6,211 nucleotides of DNA from an uncultured Collinsella sp. (GCA_947002045.1 CAMQJB010000072.1:1-6211), one strand, 5' to 3'. Positions 1 through 6,113 are shown, counted from the first letter of the stretch. Program-made: numbers and translations. The notes: generated from the letters alone by a model not told the origin.

Positions 1-2
1 CC

Positions 3-1220
3 CCAACCGCGCCCCCCCCCCCCCCGCCCGGAAAGAAGACGGCCGCGCTGGCCGCGGAGATCTACACGACCGCCGCGAAGGCCGAGGGCTTCCGCGATAT
101 TAAGGGCATCCTGCAGATTCGCCCGGACGGCTCCGGCATCATCCATGCCCACGGTTACATGAAGTCCAACGAAGACGCCTTCGTCCCCGCTTACCTCATC
201 CGCTCCGCACGCCTGCGCACGGGCGATGTCATCGAGGGTTCGCTGCGCCCCTCGCGCGGCGGCGACAAGCGAGCCGGCCTCGCCAAGATCACGACCGTTA
301 ACGGCATGGATCCCGAGCAGATCCGCAACCGCCCCAAGTTCGGCGACCTTACCCCGGTCTATCCCAACGAGCCGCTGCGTATGGAGCACGGCAAGGACTC
401 CATTACCGGTCGCGCTATCGATATCGTGTCACCGATCGGCAAGGGCCAGCGTGGCCTGATCGTGTCGCCGCCCAAGGCCGGCAAGACAACGATCCTTAAG
501 AAGATCTGCCAGTCCATCTCGATCAACAACCCCGAGGTGCACCTCATCTGCCTACTCGTCGACGAGCGCCCCGAAGAGGTCACCGATATGCAGCGCTCCA
601 TCAAGGGCGAGGTCGTGGCCTCGACCTTCGATATGCCTGCCGAGAACCACACCCGCGTGGCCGAGCTCGTCATCGAACGCGCCAAGCGCATTGTGGAGCT
701 GGGCGGCGATGTCGTGGTGGTGCTCGACTCCATCACGCGTCTTGCCCGCGCCTACAACCTGGCGGCACCCGCCTCGGGTCGTATCCTTTCGGGCGGCGTC
801 GATTCGGCAGCTCTCTATCCGCCCAAGCGTTTCCTGGGTGCAGCCCGCAATATCGAAAACGGCGGCTCGCTCACCATCCTCGCCTCCGCCCTTATCGACA
901 CCGGCTCCAAGATGGATGAGGTCATCTTTGAGGAGTTCAAGGGCACCGGCAACATGGAGCTCAAGCTCGACCGCGATCTTGCCGATCGCCGCATCTTCCC
1001 GGCCATCGACCCCGTTGCCTCCGGTACGCGCAACGAGGACCTGCTGGTCGACGAGCAGATGCGCCCGTTTGTCTTCGGCCTGCGTCGCATTCTCGCCGGT
1101 ATGAACAACACCGAGCGCGCGGCGGCGTCGTTTATTAAGGGTCTTAAGGGCACCAACACCAACCAGGAGTTCCTGGTGCGTTCGGCCAAAAAGCACAGCG
1201 ACTACGAGCAGACGTTTTAG
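3..1220 (+). CDS. rho: Transcription termination factor Rho (5' end missing)
   Basis: Rho is the hexameric RNA helicase that binds C-rich nascent transcripts and uses ATP to end transcription. The frame is open to the left edge, so the ATG at 159 is internal and the true start lies outside the window; 405 codons plus stop are visible. Just inside the edge is a Pro/Ala/Lys-rich stretch, probably the end of the variable N-terminal extension seen in actinobacterial Rho. The RNA-binding cold-shock fold follows, with DGSGIIHA at nt 126-149. The ATPase domain carries Walker A SPPKAGKT (465-488), DERPEE (561-578), Walker B and LDSITRLARAY (711-758), the Q-loop GRILSGGVDSAALYPP (about 777-824) and the R-loop EEFKGTGN (930-953). 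From knowledge of E. coli Rho, the residues altered in bicyclomycin-resistant mutants (Met219, Ser266, Gly337) have conserved counterparts here, suggesting a sensitive enzyme. The C-terminus (SDYEQTF) is complete. The identification is secure. Confidence 0.97.
   Translation, partial: PTAPPPPPPGKKTAALAAEIYTTAAKAEGFRDIKGILQIRPDGSGIIHAHGYMKSNEDAFVPAYLIRSARLRTGDVIEGSLRPSRGGDKRAGLAKITTVNGMDPEQIRNRPKFGDLTPVYPNEPLRMEHGKDSITGRAIDIVSPIGKGQRGLIVSPPKAGKTTILKKICQSISINNPEVHLICLLVDERPEEVTDMQRSIKGEVVASTFDMPAENHTRVAELVIERAKRIVELGGDVVVVLDSITRLARAYNLAAPASGRILSGGVDSAALYPPKRFLGAARNIENGGSLTILASALIDTGSKMDEVIFEEFKGTGNMELKLDRDLADRRIFPAIDPVASGTRNEDLLVDEQMRPFVFGLRRILAGMNNTERAAASFIKGLKGTNTNQEFLVRSAKKHSDYEQTF
12..25 (+). 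repeat. 14-base C homopolymer inside rho
   Basis: Fourteen consecutive C residues lie in the rho frame and encode a run of prolines (PPPPP, sixth Pro just after). The frame downstream is intact at this tract length; gain or loss of one base would put the upstream part of rho out of frame. It lies 11 bases from the window edge, so a sequencing or assembly error is a serious alternative to a real tract. Confidence 0.8.
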
Positions 1221-1261
1221 ACCAAAAGCCGCACGCTATATCGCCATAAGAACGGGCAATC

Positions 1262-1292
1262 GGGCCGGGGTTTATGCCCCGGCCCTTTCTTT
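1262..1292 (+). terminator. Intrinsic terminator of rho
   Basis: A perfect 9-bp GC-only stem (GGGCCGGGG at 1262-1270, CCCCGGCCC at 1277-1285) has a 6-base loop TTTATG and is followed by TTTCTTT. It starts 41 bases after the rho stop codon. The T-tract is on the right-hand side, so it serves rho; the next gene has its own promoter further right. Confidence 0.9.
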
Positions 1293-1369
1293 ACGGCGCC
1301 ACTCGGCAACATTTTTTGACCTTATGACCGACAAGCAGCAGTTTTCGAGCCATAATCCGGCCTCATCGC

Positions 1370-1398
1370 TTGCAATCGGAGGGTCGGTTTCGCATAAT
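1370..1398 (+). promoter_or_regulatory. Sigma70-type promoter for the membrane-protein/vanZ-like unit
   Basis: TTGCAA at 1370-1375 and CATAAT at 1393-1398 are separated by exactly 17 bases, each close to the -35 and -10 consensus. Transcription would begin near 1405, leaving a leader of roughly 130 bases before the ATG at 1536. A weaker pair (CCGACA at 1328-1333, 17-base spacer, CATAAT at 1351-1356) lies just upstream and may be a second start. The promoter sits after the rho terminator, which supports independent transcription of the downstream pair. Confidence 0.6.
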
Positions 1399-1426
1399 AA
1401 CTTTTAAGCTTCGCGACGGAAAACGC

Positions 1427-1478
1427 AGATGAAACGAACTATATACCGTTGCTTTGGGACGCATGTCCCGCTTCATCT
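1427..1478 (+). promoter_or_regulatory. Foldable 5' leader upstream of the unknown membrane protein
   Basis: AGATGAA (1427-1433) is perfectly complementary to TTCATCT (1472-1478). Between them GGGAC (1456-1460) and GTCCC (1465-1469) form a tetraloop hairpin, so the leader RNA can make a two-part structure. It does not match any riboswitch class I recognise, and its arms do not include the ribosome binding site at 1525-1530. Pairings this short can occur by chance. Confidence 0.25.
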
Positions 1479-1535
1479 TCTCTCGCGCAGCCAACTAAAT
1501 GATGCGATTTGGGTGCTGGAAGATGGGGAGAGCTC

Positions 1536-2987
1536 ATGGCTTCTTCTGATGCAACACAACGAGCAGTCCTTGCCGGACTTTCCTGCGGGATCGGCCTTGC
1601 CGCCCCCGTGGTGATGTATGCCGCGACGTTGCCGTTCTCGTCGGTCAACGAGACGGTTGTCGCGGGCGCGGTTCCCTTCGCCGTTGGTGCGGTGGCGGGC
1701 GTGGGCATCTACGCAGCCTCGCTGGGCATCTCCGAGTATCGTGCCGAGCACGATGGCCGCCTGTTTGAGCCCGATGCCGTGGGCGGCGCCGCTCAGTTTG
1801 GCCGGACCCACAACGAGTTCAAGACCGCCTCGATTCCCGCACAGCAGCAGGGAGCGGCGCCTCAGCCTGCGGCTCCGGCTGATCAGGCCAATGCCGCACA
1901 GCCTTCTTCCGCATTTCTCTCCGGCCTGACCGGTGCGTTCCAGCGCCGTCACGCCGACGATGGCGTTCCCACCATCGCGCGCGCGGCTAACGCCATGGAT
2001 GAGGCCGAGGCCTGGTCTATGATCGACAGCATGCTCGATGACGATTCCCCGGTCAGCTGCGATCCCGTGCGTTCGCGCGATGTCTACCAGGTCGCAATCG
2101 ATGAGCTCACCAACGGTGGAAAGACCGGTTCTTACAATCGCGATGACATTGCCGCTGCCGCACGCGCCGTCTCGGGCTCTCACGCCGCCCCTGCGGGTAG
2201 TACCGCAGCCTTCGTGGCGCTTGTGGCCAACGCCGCCAACAATGCCGCCTATAGCGGCGCGTCGTCGGCTGCGTACGCCTCTGCCGCGTCGGCTGCTTCG
2301 GCCGGCCAACAGAGCGCAGCTCAGGCGGCTCCTGTCGCCGACCCCTTTGCCGATGAGCCCCTGGCTGTCGACGAGGAGACCATTGCCGCTCGCCGAGCTG
2401 CCGAAAGCTCGCTTTGGGGCGCTTCGGCCCAAATGCAGGCCGCGGAGGCGGCGCCGTACAACGCCAAGCTCGCCAGCATGCCCATCATTTCCGATGCCAA
2501 GGGTGTGGATCTCTCCGATCTGGACGAGCCTGCTGCCATCACTGCGTCTATCGACGCCCAGGATCGCGTGGATACCGACAGTCTCCCCGATGCCTCTCTT
2601 GAGGAAGATGTCCCCATGGCCGATTATTCGGGCCACGAGGACATGTGGGCCGCCGCCATGGCGATCATGGCCGAGGCTGCCGAGCCCGCCCCTGTGGCGG
2701 TGCCCACGCCTACAGCCTCACCTGTCTCGGTTGCTCCCGTCTATGTCGGCCGCCACAGCTCCGTGTTTCCCGAGGATACCGCGCGTATCTCGCGCGAGGG
2801 TATCGAGCGCGCCGAGGCTATCGCTGCCGGCGTTATGGAAAACCGTCGCCATGAGCGCGTCAATCAGATTCTCGAGGAAGAGATCAACCGTCTACAGTCT
2901 GCGGCCGTCAAGCGCACGGGCCGTGCCTATCTGAGCGTTATCGAGGGCGGTACCGCCAGCTTTACACCGCTGCGCGCGGAGGCATAA
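1536..2987 (+). CDS. Two-helix membrane protein with long Ala/Pro-rich tail, function unknown
   Basis: I do not recognise this 483-residue protein. Two hydrophobic helices (about residues 11-34 and 41-64) are joined by a six-residue loop; the lack of positive charge in the loop suggests both ends are cytoplasmic. The rest is a long low-complexity tail rich in Ala, Pro, Ser and acidic residues, most extreme at about 206-267. Three short islands, each with one of the protein's only three tryptophans (W160, W294, W371), interrupt it. A charged, probably helical segment (about 416-460, including VNQILEEEINRLQ) and a more ordered-looking end (RAYLSVIEGGTASFTPLR) close it. I chose ATG 1536 because GGGGAG (1525-1530) lies 5 bases upstream; a TTG at 1509 in the same frame has no such site. 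The vanZ-like gene starts 7 bases after the stop, so the two are probably co-transcribed. The topology suggests a membrane-anchored adaptor or envelope-associated protein, which is only inference. Confidence 0.85.
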   Translation: MASSDATQRAVLAGLSCGIGLAAPVVMYAATLPFSSVNETVVAGAVPFAVGAVAGVGIYAASLGISEYRAEHDGRLFEPDAVGGAAQFGRTHNEFKTASIPAQQQGAAPQPAAPADQANAAQPSSAFLSGLTGAFQRRHADDGVPTIARAANAMDEAEAWSMIDSMLDDDSPVSCDPVRSRDVYQVAIDELTNGGKTGSYNRDDIAAAARAVSGSHAAPAGSTAAFVALVANAANNAAYSGASSAAYASAASAASAGQQSAAQAAPVADPFADEPLAVDEETIAARRAAESSLWGASAQMQAAEAAPYNAKLASMPIISDAKGVDLSDLDEPAAITASIDAQDRVDTDSLPDASLEEDVPMADYSGHEDMWAAAMAIMAEAAEPAPVAVPTPTASPVSVAPVYVGRHSSVFPEDTARISREGIERAEAIAAGVMENRRHERVNQILEEEINRLQSAAVKRTGRAYLSVIEGGTASFTPLRAEA

Positions 2988-2994
2988 TTGCCTC

Positions 2995-3444
2995 ATGGTT
3001 AAGCTCGATCGAAAATGGGCGCTTGCCGCCTGCGCCATGGTGCTCGTCATTTGGGGCAATTCGCTGGTTCCCGGTACGGGGTCTGGTTCGTTGAGCTTGT
3101 CGATCATGGAATCCATTCGCGGCTTTTTGCAGGCCCTGGGGCTTCCATACGAGTGGTTGACCAACTTCGTCGTGCGCAAGTGCGCTCATTTTACCGAGTA
3201 CATGGTGCTTGGCATCTTGGCGACGCACGCCTTTGACCTCGAAGGCCGGCGCACGTTTGATGTGTTGCTGCCCACGGCGGTGTTCTTGCTGCTTGTTCCC
3301 TCTATCGACGAGACGATCCAGCTTTTTGTGCCCGGTCGCGCCGGCATGATTACCGATGTGATGATCGACTGCTGCGGGGCGACGACAGGCGTCGTGCTCC
3401 GATATCTCTTACGGTCGCTGATTTACACCAAAAAGGCCGCCTAG
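2995..3444 (+). CDS. VanZ-family membrane protein
   Basis: This 149-residue protein has about four hydrophobic segments (roughly 8-26, 64-80, 89-103 and 119-142). It also carries the residues typical of the VanZ-like family: RKCAHFTEYMVLG at 61-73, DETIQLFVPGR at 105-115 and DVMIDCCGATTG at 121-132. The founding member, VanZ of enterococcal van clusters, gives low-level teicoplanin resistance, but most relatives are chromosomal proteins of unknown role. No van genes are visible here, so I would not call it a resistance gene. The likely ribosome binding site GGAGG (2978-2982) lies inside the end of the preceding gene, 12 bases before the ATG, which is slightly long; the 7-base gap suggests translational coupling. 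The last two Ala codons and the stop form part of the downstream terminator stem. Confidence 0.9.
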   Translation: MVKLDRKWALAACAMVLVIWGNSLVPGTGSGSLSLSIMESIRGFLQALGLPYEWLTNFVVRKCAHFTEYMVLGILATHAFDLEGRRTFDVLLPTAVFLLLVPSIDETIQLFVPGRAGMITDVMIDCCGATTGVVLRYLLRSLIYTKKAA

Positions 3445-3480
3445 GACGTTTTGCTTGGTCCTAGGCGGCTTTGTTCGTTT
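3431..3480. terminator. Bidirectional terminator between vanZ-like and ROK kinase genes
   Basis: A perfect 12-bp stem (3436-3447 with 3458-3469) encloses a 10-base loop. On the + strand it is followed by TTTGTTCGTTT. On the - strand it is followed by CTTTTT, from the A-run at 3430-3434. It can therefore end the vanZ-like transcript and the convergent kinase transcript, whose stop is at 3559. The left arm includes the final codons and TAG stop (3442-3444) of the vanZ-like gene. No other terminator is visible for the kinase in 3470-3558. Confidence 0.88.
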
Positions 3481-3558
3481 GAGGGCCTCTGCGGGGCGTG
3501 ACGGTTTTGTCCGGGCGTTTTGCGAGCTTGGCTACGCCGTGCGCCGTTGATGCACCCT

Positions 3559-4449
3559 TTACTGGAGCGCCTGGGCGCCCAGGGCCAGGCAGCCCATGAT
3601 GCCCTGCTTGCCCTCGAGGCTGTTGTTGACAATGTAGGTATCGATGTCGTTGACCTCGGGCGTGACGATATAGCCGTTGAGCATCTCGGCGCACTTTTTG
3701 CGGGCGAGCGGCACGATGGGGGTGTGGTCGGCCACGCCGCCGCCGATGATAATCTTTTGCGGTGCGTAGCACAGCGTGTAGGTCATGAGCGCCTGTGCCA
3801 GATAGCCTGCGAGCAGGTCCATGGCCTCCGGGTCATCGGCCATGTCTCCGGCGCTCTTGCCATCCCAACGCTTTTTAACGCCGGGACCGGCGATGAGGCC
3901 CTCGAGGCAGTTGTCGTGGAAGGGGCAGGCGCTGTGCTCGCCAATGGTGTCGCGCGGGTCGCGCGTGACCAGGATGTGGCCTGCCTCGGGATGCATCATG
4001 CCGTGCACGAGCTGGCCGCCCGAGAGCACGCCGGCGCCCACACCGGTGCCGATGGTCAGGTAGACCACGTCTGTGAGGCCCTGGGCGCAACCAAAGGTGA
4101 CCTCGCCCAGGCAGGCAACGTTGACGTCGGTGTCGTAGCCGCAGGGAATATTGAGCTCGTTTTGGATGGTGCCCAGCAGGTCGAAGTAGCGCCATGCCGT
4201 TTTGGGCGTCTCCAGGATCTTGCCGTATTGGGGCGAGGCGGGGTTGACCGCGGTGGGGCCAAAGGCGCCGATGCCCAGCGCGGCGATGCCCTTGTCGGCA
4301 AACCATGCATTGACGGCCTCAACGGTCTCCTGCGGGGTCGTGGTCGCGATCTGCTCGCGCTCCAGGACCGTACCGTCTGCATAGCCCGTGGCGCAGACCA
4401 TCTTGGTGCCGCCGGCCTCGAGCGCTCCGATAAGCTGCTGTTCTGCCAT
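3559..4449 (-). CDS. ROK-family sugar kinase, probable fructokinase
   Basis: ROK kinases phosphorylate hexoses with ATP in the cytoplasm. This 296-residue protein resembles the Bacillus YdhR/GmuE and ScrK-type fructokinases (from memory). It has the N-terminal phosphate-binding motif GALEAGGTK (8-16), the catalytic-base motif TDVN with Asp108, and the second nucleotide loop IGTGVGAG (133-140). The zinc site is HPEAGH (153-158) with CPFHDNC (175-181: Cys175, His178, Cys181), followed by EGLIAGPG, and a C-terminal IIIGGGV (233-239). Its length is normal for the subfamily. There is no N-terminal helix-turn-helix, so it is an enzyme and not a ROK repressor. The start is supported by AGAGG (4456-4460 on the - strand), 6 bases upstream. 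It lies downstream of the aminotransferase on the same strand but behind a strong terminator, so it is probably a separate unit. Fructose, mannose or glucose cannot be distinguished as substrate by eye. Confidence 0.93.
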   Translation of the reverse strand: MAEQQLIGALEAGGTKMVCATGYADGTVLEREQIATTTPQETVEAVNAWFADKGIAALGIGAFGPTAVNPASPQYGKILETPKTAWRYFDLLGTIQNELNIPCGYDTDVNVACLGEVTFGCAQGLTDVVYLTIGTGVGAGVLSGGQLVHGMMHPEAGHILVTRDPRDTIGEHSACPFHDNCLEGLIAGPGVKKRWDGKSAGDMADDPEAMDLLAGYLAQALMTYTLCYAPQKIIIGGGVADHTPIVPLARKKCAEMLNGYIVTPEVNDIDTYIVNNSLEGKQGIMGCLALGAQALQ

Positions 4450-4487
4450 AGTATTCCTCTCACTGGGACGAGTTGCTCCGTGACTAA

Positions 4488-4522
4488 AGTATAGGGCTCT
4501 AAACCATTTAAGAAAGCGCTAT
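4488..4522 (-). promoter_or_regulatory. Candidate promoter and LacI-type operator for the ROK kinase
   Basis: On the - strand TATACT (4493-4488) is a good -10 element, about 40 bases before the kinase ATG. The position of a -35 element holds only CTTTCT (4516-4511), a poor match. Overlapping it is AGCGCT (4515-4520) inside AAGAAAGCGCTATAAA, which resembles LacI/GalR-family operators and, with two mismatches, a CcpA cre site. A weak -35 with an overlapping operator would suit sugar-responsive control. The -10 is fair evidence; the operator is inference from a short palindrome. Confidence 0.4.
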
Positions 4523-4565
4523 AAAAAGAAGCCTCGCAACGCGGCGGGCGGTGCGAGGCTTCTTT
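4523..4565 (-). terminator. Intrinsic terminator of the aminotransferase gene
   Basis: A perfect 14-bp stem (4525-4538 with 4552-4565) encloses a 13-base GC-rich loop. Read on the - strand it ends in TTTTT (complement of 4523-4527). It lies 25 bases after the aminotransferase stop and should isolate that gene from the kinase downstream. Confidence 0.9.
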
Positions 4566-4590
4566 GGTTGCTTTAGTTGCTGGGCCGTCC

Positions 4591-5772
4591 TTACCCGCGC
4601 GGCTTGATTTTATCACGTAACGACTTGAGGTTCTCCAGCGCTGCGTTGAGCGTCTCGTCTCGCTTGGCAAAGTGGAAACGAATCAGATGGTTGACGGGCT
4701 CGCGGAAGAAGCTCGAGCCGGGCACGGCGCCCACGCCCACCTTAGACGCGAGATCCTCGCAGAAGTCGAGGTCGCTGTCATAGCCAAACTCAGAGACGTC
4801 CATCATGACGTAGTAGGCGCCCTGCGGCACGTTATGCACAAGACCGATGCTATCGAGCCCCTGGCAGAACAGGTCGCGCTTGGCGGCGTAGAGGTCGAGG
4901 ACCTCCTGGTAATAGCTGTCGTCGAAGTTGAGGGCGGTGACAACGGCTTCCTGCAGGGGAGCGGCGGCACCCACGGTGAGAAAGTCGTGGACCTTCTTGA
5001 TACGCTCGGTAATCTCGGCCGGGGCAATGGTGTAGCCCAGGCGCCAACCGGTGATGGAGTACGTCTTAGACAGCGAGCTGCAGCTGATGGTTCGCTCGAA
5101 CATGCCGGGTAGCGTGGCCATATAGACGTGCTCGTGGGGCGCGTAGACGATGTGCTCGTATACCTCGTCGGTAATGCAGTAGGCGTCGTACTTTTTGCAC
5201 AGGTCGGCGATGAAGGTGAGCTCCTCGCGCGTAAAGACCTTGCCGCAGGGGTTGGACGGGTTGCACAGGACGATGGCTTTGGGGTCGTTGTCGCGGAAGG
5301 CGGCCTCGAGCGTCTCGCGGTCAAAGTCGAATGTGGGCGGGTTGAGCGGCACGTAGATGGGCTCGGCACCCGAAAGGATCGTGTCGGCGCCGTAGTTCTC
5401 GTAGAACGGCGAGAAGATGACGACCTTGTCTCCGGGGTTTGTGACCGTCATCATGGCAGCCATCATGGCCTCGGTGGAGCCGCAAGTGACCACGATATTC
5501 TGGCTGGGGTCGACCGGCATGCCCATAAAGTGCTCCTGCTTGGCGGCGAGCGCCTCGCGCATGGCCTGGGAGCCCCAGGTGATGGAGTACTGGTGATAGA
5601 GCGGCTTGGGGTCGGTCGCGATGGTGCTGAGGCTCTCGAGCAGCTGCGCCGGAGGATCGAAGTCAGGGAAGCCCTGCGAGAGGTTGACGGCACCGTACTT
5701 GTTGGAGATGCGCGTCATGCGGCGGATGACCGAATCGGTAAATGTTGCCGTACGGTTGGAGAGTTCTTTCAT
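4591..5772 (-). CDS. PLP-dependent class I/II aminotransferase
   Basis: This cytoplasmic enzyme of fold type I transfers amino groups between an amino acid and a 2-oxo acid. From the ATG at 5772 it has 393 residues, normal for the family. Visible motifs are GFPDFDPP (34-41), the phosphate-binding GSTEAMMAA (98-106), NPSNPCGKVF (171-180), TDEVYE with Asp202 and Tyr205 contacting the cofactor, SSLSKTYSITGWRLGY with Lys236 as the Schiff-base lysine, and LIRFHFA with Arg365 for the substrate carboxylate. The overall style is that of kynurenine/methionine-type aminotransferases (KAT, YbdL), but substrate cannot be read from sequence. I chose 5772 over the in-frame ATG at 5790 because AAAGGA (5783-5778) lies 5 bases before it, while 5790 has no ribosome binding site nearby. 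A possible short leader ORF ends on its start codon. No convincing promoter is visible upstream on this strand. Confidence 0.93.
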   Translation of the reverse strand: MKELSNRTATFTDSVIRRMTRISNKYGAVNLSQGFPDFDPPAQLLESLSTIATDPKPLYHQYSITWGSQAMREALAAKQEHFMGMPVDPSQNIVVTCGSTEAMMAAMMTVTNPGDKVVIFSPFYENYGADTILSGAEPIYVPLNPPTFDFDRETLEAAFRDNDPKAIVLCNPSNPCGKVFTREELTFIADLCKKYDAYCITDEVYEHIVYAPHEHVYMATLPGMFERTISCSSLSKTYSITGWRLGYTIAPAEITERIKKVHDFLTVGAAAPLQEAVVTALNFDDSYYQEVLDLYAAKRDLFCQGLDSIGLVHNVPQGAYYVMMDVSEFGYDSDLDFCEDLASKVGVGAVPGSSFFREPVNHLIRFHFAKRDETLNAALENLKSLRDKIKPRG

Positions 5773-5804
5773 GCTGGTCCTTTCGAGCATTTGCAGTGGG
5801 GCAA
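5769..5804 (-). CDS. Possible 11-residue leader peptide of the aminotransferase gene
   Basis: On the - strand AGGAG (5814-5810) is followed after 5 bases by TTG (5804-5802), opening a frame MPHCKCSKGPA. Its TGA stop (5771-5769) overlaps the ATG of the aminotransferase as ATGA. Strong spacing and a stop/start overlap are typical of translational coupling, and two Cys codons in eleven are unusual. Against it: TTG starts are less common and the ORF is very short, so chance is possible. Confidence 0.3.
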   Translation of the reverse strand: MPHCKCSKGPA

Positions 5805-5840
5805 GTTTACTCCTATGAAACCGGTGGGAATTGCTCGAAA
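5781..5840 (-). repeat. 9-bp inverted repeat spanning the aminotransferase leader
   Basis: TTTCGAGCA (5781-5789) and TGCTCGAAA (5832-5840) are perfect inverted repeats 42 bases apart. In the - strand transcript the 3' arm includes the first three bases of the AAAGGA ribosome binding site, so pairing would partly hide it. The loop contains the AGGAG of the possible leader peptide. The inverted repeat is directly visible; the regulatory role is inference. Confidence 0.4.
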
Positions 5841-5882
5841 CGCGCCCGAAAAACTCTTTTCAAAATTCTTGAAAATTGGGGC

Positions 5883-5911
5883 TTGCATCGCGTGGCGTTC
5901 CTTGCAATAAT
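5883..5911 (+). promoter_or_regulatory. Promoter of the tRNA operon
   Basis: TTGCAT (5883-5888) and AATAAT (5906-5911) are 17 bases apart. Transcription would start near 5918, about 20 bases before tRNA-His. An A/T-rich stretch at 5849-5878 lies just upstream and could act as an UP element for the RNA polymerase alpha subunit, and the region after the -10 is GC-rich. Both are common in strong stable-RNA promoters. Confidence 0.6.
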
Positions 5912-5937
5912 AGTCGAGCGCGAAGCGCACAGGACAC

Positions 5938-6015
5938 GGTGGGTGTAGCTCAGTTGGCTAGAGCGACGGGTTGTGGTCCCGTAGGTCGAGGGTTCGAGTC
6001 CCTTTACCCACCCCA
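5938..6015 (+). tRNA. tRNA-His (anticodon GTG)
   Basis: A full cloverleaf can be drawn by hand. The acceptor stem GTGGGTG (5939-5945) pairs with TACCCAC (6005-6011). The D stem is GCTC/GAGC, the anticodon stem ACGGG/CCCGT has loop TTGTGGT (anticodon GTG at 5973-5975), and the T arm has loop TTCGAGT. G5938 at position -1 faces C6012 at position 73, the pair specific to tRNA-His. The 3' CCA (6013-6015) is encoded. Confidence 0.97.
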
Positions 6016-6037
6016 GTTCTTGCTTCGTGTTGATATC

Positions 6038-6113
6038 GGGTCGTTAGCTCAGTTGGTAGAGCAGGGGACTCTTAATCCCAAGGTCCAGGGTTCGACCCCC
6101 TGACGGCCCACCA
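6038..6113 (+). tRNA. tRNA-Lys (anticodon CTT)
   Basis: The acceptor stem GGGTCGT (6038-6044) pairs with ACGGCCC (6103-6109). The anticodon loop CTCTTAA (6069-6075) gives anticodon CTT, the T stem CAGGG/CCCTG is perfect, the discriminator is A6110 and CCA is encoded. The anticodon stem GGGGA/TCCCA has a G27-A43 mismatch at its top. It lies 22 bases after tRNA-His with no terminator between, so the two are probably co-transcribed. Confidence 0.96.

Noticed and set aside
1509..1535. TTG at 1509 as start of the unknown membrane protein
   Set aside because: ATG 1536 has GGGGAG 5 bases upstream; the TTG has no comparable site.
1429..1614. 61-codon + strand ORF starting in the leader of the unknown membrane protein
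   Set aside because: It has no good ribosome binding site, overlaps the start of the real gene out of frame and gives a protein with no recognisable features. Weak upstream-ORF status cannot be excluded.
1473..2636. Long - strand ORF opposite the unknown membrane protein
   Set aside because: It is antisense to a gene with promoter, ribosome binding site and membrane helices; its Gly/Arg-rich product is typical of the reverse strand of GC-rich coding DNA.
2995..3444. VanZ-like gene as a glycopeptide resistance determinant
   Set aside because: There are no vanH/A/X/R/S genes in view, and most VanZ-family proteins are not linked to resistance.
3520..4494. Long + strand ORF opposite the ROK kinase
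   Set aside because: The - strand encodes a complete kinase with all family motifs; this is its shadow.
5773..5790. ATG at 5790 as start of the aminotransferase
   Set aside because: No ribosome binding site within range, whereas ATG 5772 has AAAGGA at 5 bases. The six extra residues would add nothing known.
5128..5910. 260-codon + strand ORF opposite the aminotransferase
   Set aside because: It is antisense to a complete aminotransferase and runs into the tRNA promoter region; no family motifs.
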